Source: Pseudomonadota bacterium
Lineage (GTDB): Bacteria; Pseudomonadota; Gammaproteobacteria; Xanthomonadales; SZUA-38
DNA length: 52,296 nt
Direction: 5' to 3'
Assembly: GCA_039033415.1 (NCBI GenBank)
Contig: JBCCCR010000040.1
Location: forward strand, 1-52,296
The notes beneath the pieces are model-generated. The model did no database searches, had not been told where the DNA came from, and worked only from the letters and a program-made list of their open reading frames with translations. A program made the translations under genes and the position numbers. Of this stretch, positions 43,647-52,174 are shown in pieces (position 1 is the first letter of the stretch; every line of letters starts with the position of its first letter).

Positions 43647-45656
43647 CTAGTCATCGTTAACGTTGTCGAATGCCTCAAACCCGTCGACAAAAATCACCTG
43701 GGAAGATGGTCGGTCGTCGATAATGGCGATGTCATTGCCGTCGCCACCAACGTAAGTGATTCGTAGCGTCTGATCATCGTCGATAAATGTACCCTCGGGC
43801 AGGTCAACGAAGGTGCCGCTGACAGGATTACCTGAACGGTTATCAACGATGATGAGTTCCAGGCCCAGACCCTTGGCGAGAAAACCGCCCTGGATAGCCA
43901 GCGTGGTGTCGCTAAGACTAATGCTCTCGGTAATGACGAGCTGGTCGAAGCCAGTACCCGCTCCGAAATCGTTAATGTCGATGGCCAGCGTACCCCCCAG
44001 AAACTCCACCGCCGATATGGTCAAAGTACCGGTGGTGTCGCCAGGGTTGATGGTGCCGATTACGGCGACTAAAACGTCCAGCAAACCATCTCCGCCCAGA
44101 ATCCCGCCACTTCCAACTTCGAAGCCTCGCTCAATTGGAACGCTTTTGGCAAAATTCGGTAAAGGGTTCAGTTCAGCCAAGAATTCGCCGTCAACCAACA
44201 GTCGTCCGTCGACCACAAAATTGAGTCCAGCGACGCGGTTGCCGCTACTGGTAACGCGAAGATCCCCTGGCCCCTCCTTGGAAAACGCCCCGGTGATCTG
44301 TCCGTTAAGTGCGCTGCGCGTATCGGTCGTTTCAAAAACCGTAAAAAAGCCAGCGGAGTCGATATCGCCGTTGATCTGTATTTCGCCATTGGTAGCCGTC
44401 AGAGTAGTGTTGTTGAGCAAGGTAATGGGTGTGTCGATAAGCATCTGCCCGCTGTTGCCATTTCCGCCGGTGGTTCGAATACTCGATGCGTTGATTCTTA
44501 CCTGATTGTCAGCGTCGCCTGCTTCGATTATCAGCTCGCCGGTGCTAACGTCGCCGTTAAACACCACGTCGCCGCTTTGGTTAAGGAGCGCCATATTGTG
44601 AGGACCGCCGCTGGTCCTTCCCAACGTGTCGAGGAACACAATATCGCCGCTGCCCTGTTGTTCAATACGTGTTCGTGCACGCGCCCCGATTCGTGTTGGC
44701 GCATTTATCTCGATGTCTTCCGTAGAGTTCAGACGTAACAACAAGTTGGTGCTCAGTATCAATTCACCGGCATCTACGCTTATGAATCCTATGTCGTAAA
44801 GTATCGATACCGTTGGCGTCCCTCCAATAAACTGAATCCTGCCTCGGGAACTCATCACTAGGTCGTGGCCGGTGGCCGTAATACCGTTGAACTGGAGGCG
44901 GCCGTTGCGTAACGCGCCGGCAGCATCGGCGCTAACAAGTGCTGCGCTTGTGGCCAGTTGGATAGAATCCTCGAAGGTCTGGTTGCCCCGGGTTCGGATG
45001 AGGTCGACGCCCTGGCCGGCGACGGTTTCTCCTGAGACCGTTAGAGAGTTAAAGGGGGAGGTCGACCCCACGTTCCCTATTAACGACAGGTTGCCGATGA
45101 CCTCAAAATCCGCCGCTGTGGACCCGTCCAGCAAGCCGTTGATCGTTACAAATTCGGCCGAAAGAACCGCGGAAGCACCGGTAACGGTGACGTCACCATC
45201 CAGCTCGATCTGCGAGCCAGCGAGGATGGCATGCCCGATGTCCACCGTTTCCGTGCCTTCCAGGCGAAAGAGCTCATCAGTATTTTCATCGTCGTCGGAA
45301 ATCATCAGATCCCCACCGATAATCACCGAATCCGCGTCAGGTCCGCCATCAAAGATAAAAGAGGCCCCGAAGCCAGAACCCGGCAAGTCGCCGGCGAGAC
45401 TGACAATGGTGATGGAGTCGTTCCCGGCAAGCCCATTGATCGTCAGCAGTTCTGGCGGGTTGGCCATCGTGCTGGCAGTGCCGTTCACGGTGATTGTGGT
45501 CGCGCCGGCCCCTGCATCCTCAACAACGATCACATCGTCGCCAGTGGTTGCATTGATGACGAGGGTGTCCTCGATGACCAAGGCGTGTGCAGGGTTTAGA
45601 CCAGCGAGGATCGCACCGAACATGACAAAAGAGGAGAGCTGGGCTGTACCTTTCAT
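43647..45656 (-). CDS. Secreted beta-strand-repeat protein with C-terminal IFVDGFE tag
   Basis: This 669-residue protein has a signal peptide (FVMFGAILAGLNPAHA). The body is Gly/Asp/Thr/Ile-rich and looks like a beta-helix of the autotransporter/adhesin passenger kind: FIFDGGPDADSVIIGGDL, SGDVVFNGDVSTGELIIEAG, GGTLAIDINDFGAGTGFDQL, ending YVGGDGNDIAII. There is no beta-barrel translocator at its C-terminus. Instead it ends VIFVDGFE plus eight residues, the tag shared with four other proteins here. It is probably secreted or surface-bound. It lies between copy B of the tRNA-half repeat and a REP-like pair. Confidence 0.82.
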   Translation of the reverse strand: MKGTAQLSSFVMFGAILAGLNPAHALVIEDTLVINATTGDDVIVVEDAGAGATTITVNGTASTMANPPELLTINGLAGNDSITIVSLAGDLPGSGFGASFIFDGGPDADSVIIGGDLMISDDDENTDELFRLEGTETVDIGHAILAGSQIELDGDVTVTGASAVLSAEFVTINGLLDGSTAADFEVIGNLSLIGNVGSTSPFNSLTVSGETVAGQGVDLIRTRGNQTFEDSIQLATSAALVSADAAGALRNGRLQFNGITATGHDLVMSSRGRIQFIGGTPTVSILYDIGFISVDAGELILSTNLLLRLNSTEDIEINAPTRIGARARTRIEQQGSGDIVFLDTLGRTSGGPHNMALLNQSGDVVFNGDVSTGELIIEAGDADNQVRINASSIRTTGGNGNSGQMLIDTPITLLNNTTLTATNGEIQINGDIDSAGFFTVFETTDTRSALNGQITGAFSKEGPGDLRVTSSGNRVAGLNFVVDGRLLVDGEFLAELNPLPNFAKSVPIERGFEVGSGGILGGDGLLDVLVAVIGTINPGDTTGTLTISAVEFLGGTLAIDINDFGAGTGFDQLVITESISLSDTTLAIQGGFLAKGLGLELIIVDNRSGNPVSGTFVDLPEGTFIDDDQTLRITYVGGDGNDIAIIDDRPSSQVIFVDGFEAFDNVNDD

Positions 45657-45787
45657 GGGTTAGTTTCCAGAACCAAAACGGTTCGTAATATGACACTGAA
45701 CCGTGGTAGCGAGCGTGGTACTAAGCGTGGAATTTGCTGGGGGATTGAGTTATCTCATAGACCTCCAGAGGTATAATCAAGAGCAGG

Positions 45788-45856
45788 AAAGGGGTCAGGT
45801 TAATTTTCTTATGGCAATTTCCTACGCGAGGTCGGAAAGCTAACCTGACCTCTTTT
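45788..45856. repeat. Inverted pair of REP-like GGGGTCAGGTTAA motifs
   Basis: AAAGGGGTCAGGTTAATTTT (45788-45807) and, inverted, AAAGCTAACCTGACCTCTTTT (45836-45856) face each other with a 28-bp spacer. They can form a long imperfect stem. Single copies of the same motif are at 12601 and 50514. This is the layout of BIME/REP repeats mobilised by RAYT-type transposases. No such transposase lies in the window. Confidence 0.6.
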
Positions 45857-45878
45857 ACCCTCGGGCACTTCTGGGGGG

Positions 45879-48434
45879 TCAATCCAGCAGCGCGCGCGCC
45901 TTCTCGGTGTCGAAGTGATCGGCACCCAGCGCTGTTTCATGCCGGTGAATCAGTGCTTCGATCTCGCCCGCCCCGATGCGCTCAGGTGCGAAAGTCTGGA
46001 GGGTTGGCACGCGATTTCGCTCGATGAGCAACGTATACGGATGCTCGCTGCCGAGTCCCTCGGTTGCCGCAGCCAGCGCTCGGTCATGCAAGGCAAGGGC
46101 TTCCTCGCCCCGTCCCAGACCGTTCAGCGCAACGGCCAGGTTGTCCATGCTCAACAGCGTCAGCGGATGCAGATCGTCAAGGATCTCCCGCTTGGTCGCC
46201 AACGTTTGCTCGGCCAGCTCGCGCGCCTCATCGAAGCGACGCTGCTGGTTGAGCAGCTCGGCCAGGTTGTACTCCTGAACGAGCGTCGTGCGATGCGTCT
46301 CCCCCCAATGCCCGCGCATCTGAACCAGAGACTGACGCATCATCGCTTCTGCCTGATCGGCATTACCATTGCCATTGAGGAGATTCGCGAGATTCATCTG
46401 AACAATCAGCTCCATCTCCGTCTTGGACGACTCGGGAAAGCGACGCATCAGCCCCAGAGCCTGTTCCATCGACTCCTGGGCTTCACGTAGACGACCGGCC
46501 TCTCGTTCAGCCGAGGCCCGGTTGATTAAGAGACCAATATGATCGCTCGACCCTGTACCGAAAACACGTTCGTACAGCGGTAGCATTTCATTGTAGACAT
46601 CGAGAGCGCGGTCTTGCTGATTCACGTCGCTGAGCGCCAGCGCAAGATTGCCCAGGGCGCTGGCCGTGTGGAAGGGACGCGCCCTAGGGTGACGATCCAG
46701 CCATTCCACGGCTTCCTCGGCGCGCGCTAGTGCTTCGTCAAACTGCCCCAGCCCCTTGTGAACGTTCACCCATGACTGCAGGATCCCATAGCCAAAATCC
46801 CGTTCCGCCGAGTCTGGCGTCGGGATGTCAGTGAAATAGGCTTCCAGGATAGGCAGCGCCTGCTCGTAGCGGGTCAGACCCAACAGGTTCGTGACCTGAT
46901 AGATCCGGGCCCATCGAATTTGCGGATCGTCATCGCCGAGATTCTCCAGGTGTCGATCGACGAAGGCGACTGCCAGCGCAAGGCTATCCTCATGGCGCTC
47001 TTCAATCTCCAAGGCGCGGATTTCCATCAGGTCCAGGAAGCGTGATTCGACCGGCATCGACAGACCATTTTTAGCCAGCGTCGAGCGCGCTGTCTCGATC
47101 TGCTCGAGCGCGAGCGCGGGCAGGTCAAGGACGTTGAAGGAATCGGCAAGGACCCGACGCATCAGAACCCGCGCCTGCGGCTGGTCAGCCAGTGCATCCT
47201 GAGCGTCGACGGCAGCGAAGCGGAGCATGTCTTCGACGGTGAAGTCGCGAACTCGCCCGGTGGATGAAGGCGTTTGCATTACGCGCTGCAGGAACCGATT
47301 GACCGCCTGAGCATTGGCCTGCTCAGCATTGGCCTGCTCGAGCGCATGCTCGGCCCGGAGGAAGCCAAGACTCGAGGCGACGAATCCTGCGATCAGCACA
47401 CCGCCAATGGCGCCCAGGGCAAGGCGCCGGAAGCGACGATGCGGGGCCTCGCGAATGCCCTGAATCTCGGCCAGGATCTGAGCGGGATCCGGGCGCTGAT
47501 CGGGATCAATCGAGAGCATCCGGTCGATCAAAGCACCGACGCGGCCCTGTGGGTCTTCTGCAAGGCGAGCACGCGTTGCCTCCTGACCGCTCTCGTGCAG
47601 CACCTCGAGTTCGCTCCATTGCTGGACATCGAATGGCGGTTCGCCGACCAGTACCCGGTAGAAAAACGCGCCCATCGAGTAGATGTCGGTCTTGGTATTA
47701 GGCGCGGCGCCCAGCACGACCTCGGGGGCCATGTAGAGAGGCGTGCCAGAGGCGATCGGTGGCGCCTGTTCCGTGCTTCGGTAATCCAGGCTGGCACCGA
47801 AGTCCATCAGGATCCATTCGCCTGCGGCGTCTCGCATCACGTTGCCGGGCTTGATATCGCCGTGCACCAGACCCGATGCATGCACGGCCTGAAGCGCTTG
47901 CGCGATCGACTCGATGAACTCTAGCCTGGGCTCTAGCCGGGACAGACGTTCTTGATACTCATCATGCTGCGCTGTCTGTCCATCGATCAGATCGGTCCAG
48001 AGGCCCGGCCGCCCGTCGTGCACCGCGGCCCCGTGCACGGCTAGCACATTTCGGTGCCGCACCATGGCCAGCTGGCGACCCTCATGTAGAAAGAGCTGAG
48101 ACTTGAAAGGGTGGTGGTCATCGGTCTTTAGCAGCTTGAGCGCAACCTGTCTGTCCAGCGCTCGATCGTAGGCTCGATAAACCTCGCCAAAGCTGCCTTG
48201 CCCGATGGATTCAAGCACCTGAAGGTGTCCCCATTCGAACAGGGCATCATCCGCCGCGAGGTCGCTCCGCTGACCGCCGTGAAGCAGAAACAACTGCTCG
48301 ATCTGGTGCAGCCGCTCGGCCACTCGGTTGCTGGTGTCGGCACTCTCTGATGCCTCCAGCGAGTCAGAGGACCCCGTCAGTCGCTGCAGTATCCTGCGCG
48401 CCCGTTCATCGGCCTTCAGACCGCTATCACTCAT
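45879..48434 (-). CDS. Membrane-anchored Ser/Thr protein kinase with TPR domain
   Basis: This 851-residue protein is a PknB-like (Hanks-type) kinase. The Gly loop GQGSFG is at 79-84, the ATP Lys in VALK near 100, the catalytic loop HGDIKPGN at 191-198 (Gly in place of the usual Arg before Asp) and DFG at 211-213. APE is in YMAPEVV, with the activation region between. A membrane helix lies at about 337-357. The extracytoplasmic half has TPR repeats (QDRALDVYNEMLPLYERVFG, RRFDEARELAEQTLATKREI). Its start overlaps the ECF sigma gene by 8 nt. Kinase and sigma factor are probably one signalling unit. Confidence 0.9.
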   Translation of the reverse strand: MSDSGLKADERARRILQRLTGSSDSLEASESADTSNRVAERLHQIEQLFLLHGGQRSDLAADDALFEWGHLQVLESIGQGSFGEVYRAYDRALDRQVALKLLKTDDHHPFKSQLFLHEGRQLAMVRHRNVLAVHGAAVHDGRPGLWTDLIDGQTAQHDEYQERLSRLEPRLEFIESIAQALQAVHASGLVHGDIKPGNVMRDAAGEWILMDFGASLDYRSTEQAPPIASGTPLYMAPEVVLGAAPNTKTDIYSMGAFFYRVLVGEPPFDVQQWSELEVLHESGQEATRARLAEDPQGRVGALIDRMLSIDPDQRPDPAQILAEIQGIREAPHRRFRRLALGAIGGVLIAGFVASSLGFLRAEHALEQANAEQANAQAVNRFLQRVMQTPSSTGRVRDFTVEDMLRFAAVDAQDALADQPQARVLMRRVLADSFNVLDLPALALEQIETARSTLAKNGLSMPVESRFLDLMEIRALEIEERHEDSLALAVAFVDRHLENLGDDDPQIRWARIYQVTNLLGLTRYEQALPILEAYFTDIPTPDSAERDFGYGILQSWVNVHKGLGQFDEALARAEEAVEWLDRHPRARPFHTASALGNLALALSDVNQQDRALDVYNEMLPLYERVFGTGSSDHIGLLINRASAEREAGRLREAQESMEQALGLMRRFPESSKTEMELIVQMNLANLLNGNGNADQAEAMMRQSLVQMRGHWGETHRTTLVQEYNLAELLNQQRRFDEARELAEQTLATKREILDDLHPLTLLSMDNLAVALNGLGRGEEALALHDRALAAATEGLGSEHPYTLLIERNRVPTLQTFAPERIGAGEIEALIHRHETALGADHFDTEKARALLD

Positions 48435-48996
48435 CCATGGCCTCCGCCAGCCGCACCAACGAGCGCGAGACCATCATGCGGGCGCTGTTGGCAGAAGGTG
48501 AATCGGTGGCTAGGGCGATCTCTTCGAAGGAGTAGCCGAACTCGACGCGCAGAATCACCGCTTCGCGGGCTTTCTTGCTCAACGTCATCAGCGCCGCCTC
48601 GTATTGCTCAAGCACCTCCTGACCGATGATCTTGCCCATGATGGAAGCTTCAGGATCCTGCACTTCATACTCGGCATCGTTGATGCCATGCTTGTTTCGC
48701 CGCGTCACCCGGCGGATTTCCATCCGGATGTTGTTCAGCATGATCTTGCGAAGATAGGCCAGGAAAGCCCCTTCGCGCAGCGCCTCGAATTGGTCGATGC
48801 GATCCAGCGTGCGCATCAGTGCCACCTGAACCAGATCGTGGGTATCCGACAGGTCACGCGCATACTGGGGCAAACGGCCGTGAGCCCAGCGCGTGATGAT
48901 GGGAAGAAAGTGACGATACAGCTGTTCGCGTGCGGCTTCGTCGTCATCAGCCACTCGCTGCAGCAGAGCTGCCGTCGACTCAAGGGACTGATTCAT
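48427..48996 (-). CDS. ECF-type RNA polymerase sigma factor
   Basis: The protein is about 189 residues from the ATG at 48996; the open frame runs to 49047 without a better start. Region 2 shows HDLVQVALMRTLDRIDQFE and AYLRKIMLNNIRMEIRR. Region 4 shows LSKKAREAVILRVEFGYSFEEIA and ARMMVSRSLVRLAEAM. No anti-sigma gene is adjacent; a Ser/Thr kinase follows and overlaps it. Such ECF-kinase pairs are known in which phosphorylation, not an anti-sigma factor, controls the sigma factor. That mechanism is inferred here from gene order. Confidence 0.88.
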   Translation of the reverse strand: MNQSLESTAALLQRVADDDEAAREQLYRHFLPIITRWAHGRLPQYARDLSDTHDLVQVALMRTLDRIDQFEALREGAFLAYLRKIMLNNIRMEIRRVTRRNKHGINDAEYEVQDPEASIMGKIIGQEVLEQYEAALMTLSKKAREAVILRVEFGYSFEEIALATDSPSANSARMMVSRSLVRLAEAMDE

Positions 48997-49198
48997 CAGG
49001 TAAAGGCAGGGGCGATAACAGATGTTCGAGTATATGTCGGCAATCATGCTAGCTCAAACCTGTAGGGCGGGCCTGCGTTACCTGCCTGTCCGCGCCTTCC
49101 TCCAGACCTGTCCCCGCCTTTCCAGGCCGGAGATTCCGGGAGATTCCTGCAGCGCAGGCCCCGCGGTCGCACGTCAAGCTCGCGCCACTCTCCATGGA

Positions 49199-50197
49199 TC
49201 AGCGATCGCCGAGCGTCTCGAAGCTGCTGGTGAAAAGCAGCTGTTCGATGACGGCAAACCCCGCCGAGCCTTCGAGCGCTCGCGTCGAGGCGATCGCCGA
49301 TCCCTTTCCCTGGTTGATGGTGACTATCGGCGACACGTCGCCGCTGGCGCCGGCCGGAAAGATCCGGTAGCCGAAGTCTCGATTGGTGACGATCAGCTGG
49401 TCGTCCTCGGTCACGAGGAGTGATGCGGGATTGAGCAGGCCCGTTGCGGGTCCGACGATCGTGCGGAGCGGCGCGACGTTGCCCTCGGCCCGGGCCTCGT
49501 AGACGGTCACGGCTCTGCTGTCGTTCTGCAATACGTAGAGTTCCTCGGCGTTTCGATTGAGGAATAAATCGGCTGGCTCGCTCATCTCCGTGTTGTCCCC
49601 GGTGATCGAACGCAGCGGGCGAGCGTCCCCAGAAGCCGTACGGTGAAAGACATAGACCGTCTCGACGCCGCTGCCCTGATCCAGCACATAGAGCTCATCC
49701 GCCGTCAGATCGAGAAAGCCGAAGCGCGGAAAGATCAGGTTGAGATTCGGTCCGCCGATCGACCTGAGCGGCCCCACATTCCCCGAAGCGTCACGGGGAA
49801 AGACCTTGACGTCCCGACCCAGTCGGTCGAACACATACAGCTCGTCGTTGATCGAGTCGACGATCATTCCAATCGGTGATCGAAACCCCGTCTCCGAGCC
49901 TGCGAGGACGCGCAAGGGCGCGGTGTCTCCATCGGCATCCAGCGGGTATACGAGCACGGAATCGTCGCCGACGTTGCTGACGAAGAGTTCGTCAGCCGCG
50001 AGATCTATGGCCACGCCCGCGGGGGCATTGAGCAGGGTTGCCGGACCCTCGATGACGCGCAGTGGCGGATCGTTTTCGGCGGCATCGTCCGCGAACACCC
50101 GGACCTGATTGTCGAAGGCCAGCGCCGTGTAAACATCAGCACGGGCCGTAATCGTGGCGAGGCAGCAGGAGAGCAGGAACAGTTTGAAGCGGCGCAT
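49199..50197 (-). CDS. Secreted NHL-like beta-propeller protein with C-terminal LFTSSFE tag
   Basis: This 332-residue protein has a signal peptide (LFLLSCCLATITARA). About six repeats of 40-45 residues follow, each with the pattern 'LNAPAGVAIDLAADELFVSN', 'DSVLVYPLDADGDTAPLRVLAG', 'DVKVFPRDASGNVGPLRSI', as in a six-bladed propeller. The chain ends LLFTSSFETLGDR, a variant of the tag (S in place of D). It is upstream of the ECF sigma and kinase genes on the same strand, with a gap of about 200 bp. It may be a sensor or a target of that system. No catalytic motif is visible. Confidence 0.82.
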   Translation of the reverse strand: MRRFKLFLLSCCLATITARADVYTALAFDNQVRVFADDAAENDPPLRVIEGPATLLNAPAGVAIDLAADELFVSNVGDDSVLVYPLDADGDTAPLRVLAGSETGFRSPIGMIVDSINDELYVFDRLGRDVKVFPRDASGNVGPLRSIGGPNLNLIFPRFGFLDLTADELYVLDQGSGVETVYVFHRTASGDARPLRSITGDNTEMSEPADLFLNRNAEELYVLQNDSRAVTVYEARAEGNVAPLRTIVGPATGLLNPASLLVTEDDQLIVTNRDFGYRIFPAGASGDVSPIVTINQGKGSAIASTRALEGSAGFAVIEQLLFTSSFETLGDR

Positions 50198-50680
50198 TGA
50201 CGTTATTCTGTGGGACCTGATTACACTAATGCCGCTGCGCGCGAAATCGCACTTCGCGATGGCGCCGACCGCCCCGAAGGCGTTGAAATGGGCGGCTCGG
50301 CTGAAGTCTTAGGGGGCAGGACCAAGTGCCACGTCGAACGGGTAGGGGTTGTACCGGAGGTTCTACCCCCTACTTCGTATAAAAAGAGGATGTTGGCCAA
50401 CGGTACAAATATTGCGGGACGGAACCCGGTGCGAAATGAGGGGGCAGGTTTTTCCCAGGCCGTAATCCTGCACTCAGTCAGATGGGACCCCTTTTCTCGC
50501 TGCACTCTGCCAGAAAGTTAACCTGACCCCTTTACCCTCATTGTTGAATGGCAGGTTCATTGGCTGGCTCGTTCGCGAAACTGCCAAACGACATCGCGAA
50601 CCACCCGATACTCATGCTTCCGGCACAACTTTTGCTTCGAACAAGCAGCGCAGTTGAGGTACGCCTGAGGGAGGCAACGC
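50198..50680. other. Gene-free gap with REP-like motif and inverted repeat
   Basis: No gene is recognised. AAAGTTAACCTGACCCCTTT is at 50514-50533. Near 50341-50372, GTAGGGG and CCCCTAC are arms of an inverted repeat. The left end must carry the promoter of the reverse-strand propeller gene, the right end that of the forward small gene at 50681. Confidence 0.4.
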
Positions 50681-51118
50681 ATGCGGTGTTTGGTTGGCGT
50701 TCTGTTGGCCGCAGGAGTTTCCGCCAATGCGTGGTCCATTGACCTGCCGCTGACAGCGACCAGCGGTGGGGCCCTTTATATCGGTGCCAGTCAGTCCGAC
50801 TCATCAGGATTCCTGGTGGATACCGGCTCAAGTTACGTTGTTGTCACTGCGGCGATGTTCAAAGAAATCCGCGAATCGACGCAGGTAACCTACCTGCGCC
50901 ACATTCGAGGTGCCTTTGCTGATGGCCGCCAGGCCGGCGTTCCCATCTACCGGGTCAAGCGTCTGTTGGTGTCGCCGGAATGCGAGCTGGCTGACGTGGA
51001 GGTGGCCATGATCATGGGCGCCAGCCGCAACATTCTGGGCATGAGCGGACTGGCGCGACTGCAGCCGTTTACCGTTGCGATTCAGCCGCCGATTTTGACG
51101 ACACGAGGCTGTCAATAG
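50681..51118 (+). CDS. Small exported retropepsin-like aspartic protease homologue
   Basis: The protein is 145 residues, with GGGAGG about 7 nt before the ATG. The signal peptide is CLVGVLLAAGVSANAWS. The active-site triad motif FLVDTGSSYVVV is at about 45-56, followed by a flap-like part and NILGMSGLARLQPFTVAI, the usual second motif of single-domain aspartyl proteases (retropepsin-like, clan AA). It would act in the periplasm as a dimer. Relatives include proteins annotated as TIGR02281-type clan AA proteases. The substrate is unknown. Confidence 0.8.
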   Translation: MRCLVGVLLAAGVSANAWSIDLPLTATSGGALYIGASQSDSSGFLVDTGSSYVVVTAAMFKEIRESTQVTYLRHIRGAFADGRQAGVPIYRVKRLLVSPECELADVEVAMIMGASRNILGMSGLARLQPFTVAIQPPILTTRGCQ

Positions 51119-51145
51119 CTTTCGGCACGGGACTTTACACGGTAC

Positions 51146-51574
51146 TCAGCGTTCTCTAACGCTGATTCTGGCATGCTTTCCAGGGGCCCCCTTGTAGCGC
51201 CTGGCCGGGTTGCCGGCCTGGCTCTTCTTCTGATCGGTGTTGCCCACTTCCTCAAATCGCGCAAATTCGCCTGCTTCTGTTTCCGTTGGGTCGAGAGAGC
51301 GCAGTGGTTGGGTAGATCGGCCAGGTCTGGAAGGCGGCCCGATTCGGCCAAGTGTTCCTGAGTCATCGCCGACAATCAGAATCGGTTCGCCGCCGTCAGC
51401 ACTGTCCACGAATCGTCTTTTGTGAGGTGGCTTGCCGCCCAGCTCCACTTGTATCTGCCGCTCACTGGCTTCGGTTTTCGTGCCATCCAACGAGGCCTGT
51501 TCGGCTGACGCCAGTGCTGGCATGGCGAATGTCAGAATCGCTGCGGCAGCGGTTAGACGTTGTTGAATTTTCAT
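51146..51574 (-). CDS. Small exported protein of unknown function
   Basis: The protein is 142 residues. A signal peptide (LTAAAAILTFAMPALASA) follows an ATG with GGAG about 9 nt upstream. The mature part is polar and Arg/Gly/Pro-rich, without repeats I can name (ERQIQVELGGKPPHKRRF, GEPILIVGDDSGTLGRIG). It is convergent with the retropepsin-like gene, ending 27 bp from it. I do not recognise a family. Confidence 0.6.
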   Translation of the reverse strand: MKIQQRLTAAAAILTFAMPALASAEQASLDGTKTEASERQIQVELGGKPPHKRRFVDSADGGEPILIVGDDSGTLGRIGPPSRPGRSTQPLRSLDPTETEAGEFARFEEVGNTDQKKSQAGNPARRYKGAPGKHARISVRER

Positions 51575-51940
51575 TTTTGTAGCTCCGTTCGAATGGCTGT
51601 TTTCTGAAATTGCACCTTATCGGTGCGTGGTCGACTTCTCCTGCACCATATCTGGAAGCTATTGGGGTCAACTTTCAAGGCTCGAACGCCAGATATTCTC
51701 TGCATTGTGCACAGATTTTTCCGAGCTTCGGAGCGCGATTGCAAAGGATTTCTTCACGAATGACTCGCGTCAAACGAGTCAGCGTGACTCGGCAAATCAG
51801 CAACCCAACTCACGGCCCCGAACGCTCTTAGATGACGACAACCTGCTGTTTCGTATCAGTGCACTGACGCGCAGTTACTGAATCCGGTTTGGAATCTTTG
51901 GGGTCAGTACCAGATGCCAGGTCGGTCGACGGGGGTCGTT
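51575..51940. other. Gene-free gap
   Basis: Short forward open frames from 51610 overlap one another and show no recognisable protein or good ribosome site. A GGGGTCAG motif is at about 51900. The region before 51600 should hold the promoter of the reverse gene ending at 51146. Confidence 0.3.
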
Positions 51941-52079
51941 GGTGTATTCCACAGACATGGTTACACCTCATTCCGAGTACATCGCTAACACATTAGGGCC
52001 TTGGTAGGTGGATGTGTTCCTCAGAGTTTTTCAACCTGGCACTTGCTCCTGGCCCCTGGCTTTCGGCCCTGGCTTCCAG
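51941..52079. repeat. Dispersed repeat, possible IS-end relic (copy 2)
   Basis: GGTGTATTCCACAGACATGG and the following TTCCGAGTACATCGCTAACA and GGCCTTGG repeat the order at 1669-1798. The end (52036-52079, CCCTGGCTTTCGGCCC) also matches 4131-4175. No transposase is adjacent. Confidence 0.45.
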
Positions 52080-52174
52080 CAGATCCGACCCTTGTGTTCT
52101 GTGGCAAAGAAGCTGAGGAGGTGGTACCCGGCCCATAATCTTCTAAAATCAAAGAAGCTGATGGAGGTGTCACT

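Noticed and set aside
44872-45663. Forward ORF of 263 codons opposite the IFVDGFE protein
   Set aside because: Ser/Pro/Thr-rich low-complexity translation, no start signals, fully antisense to a gene with a signal peptide.
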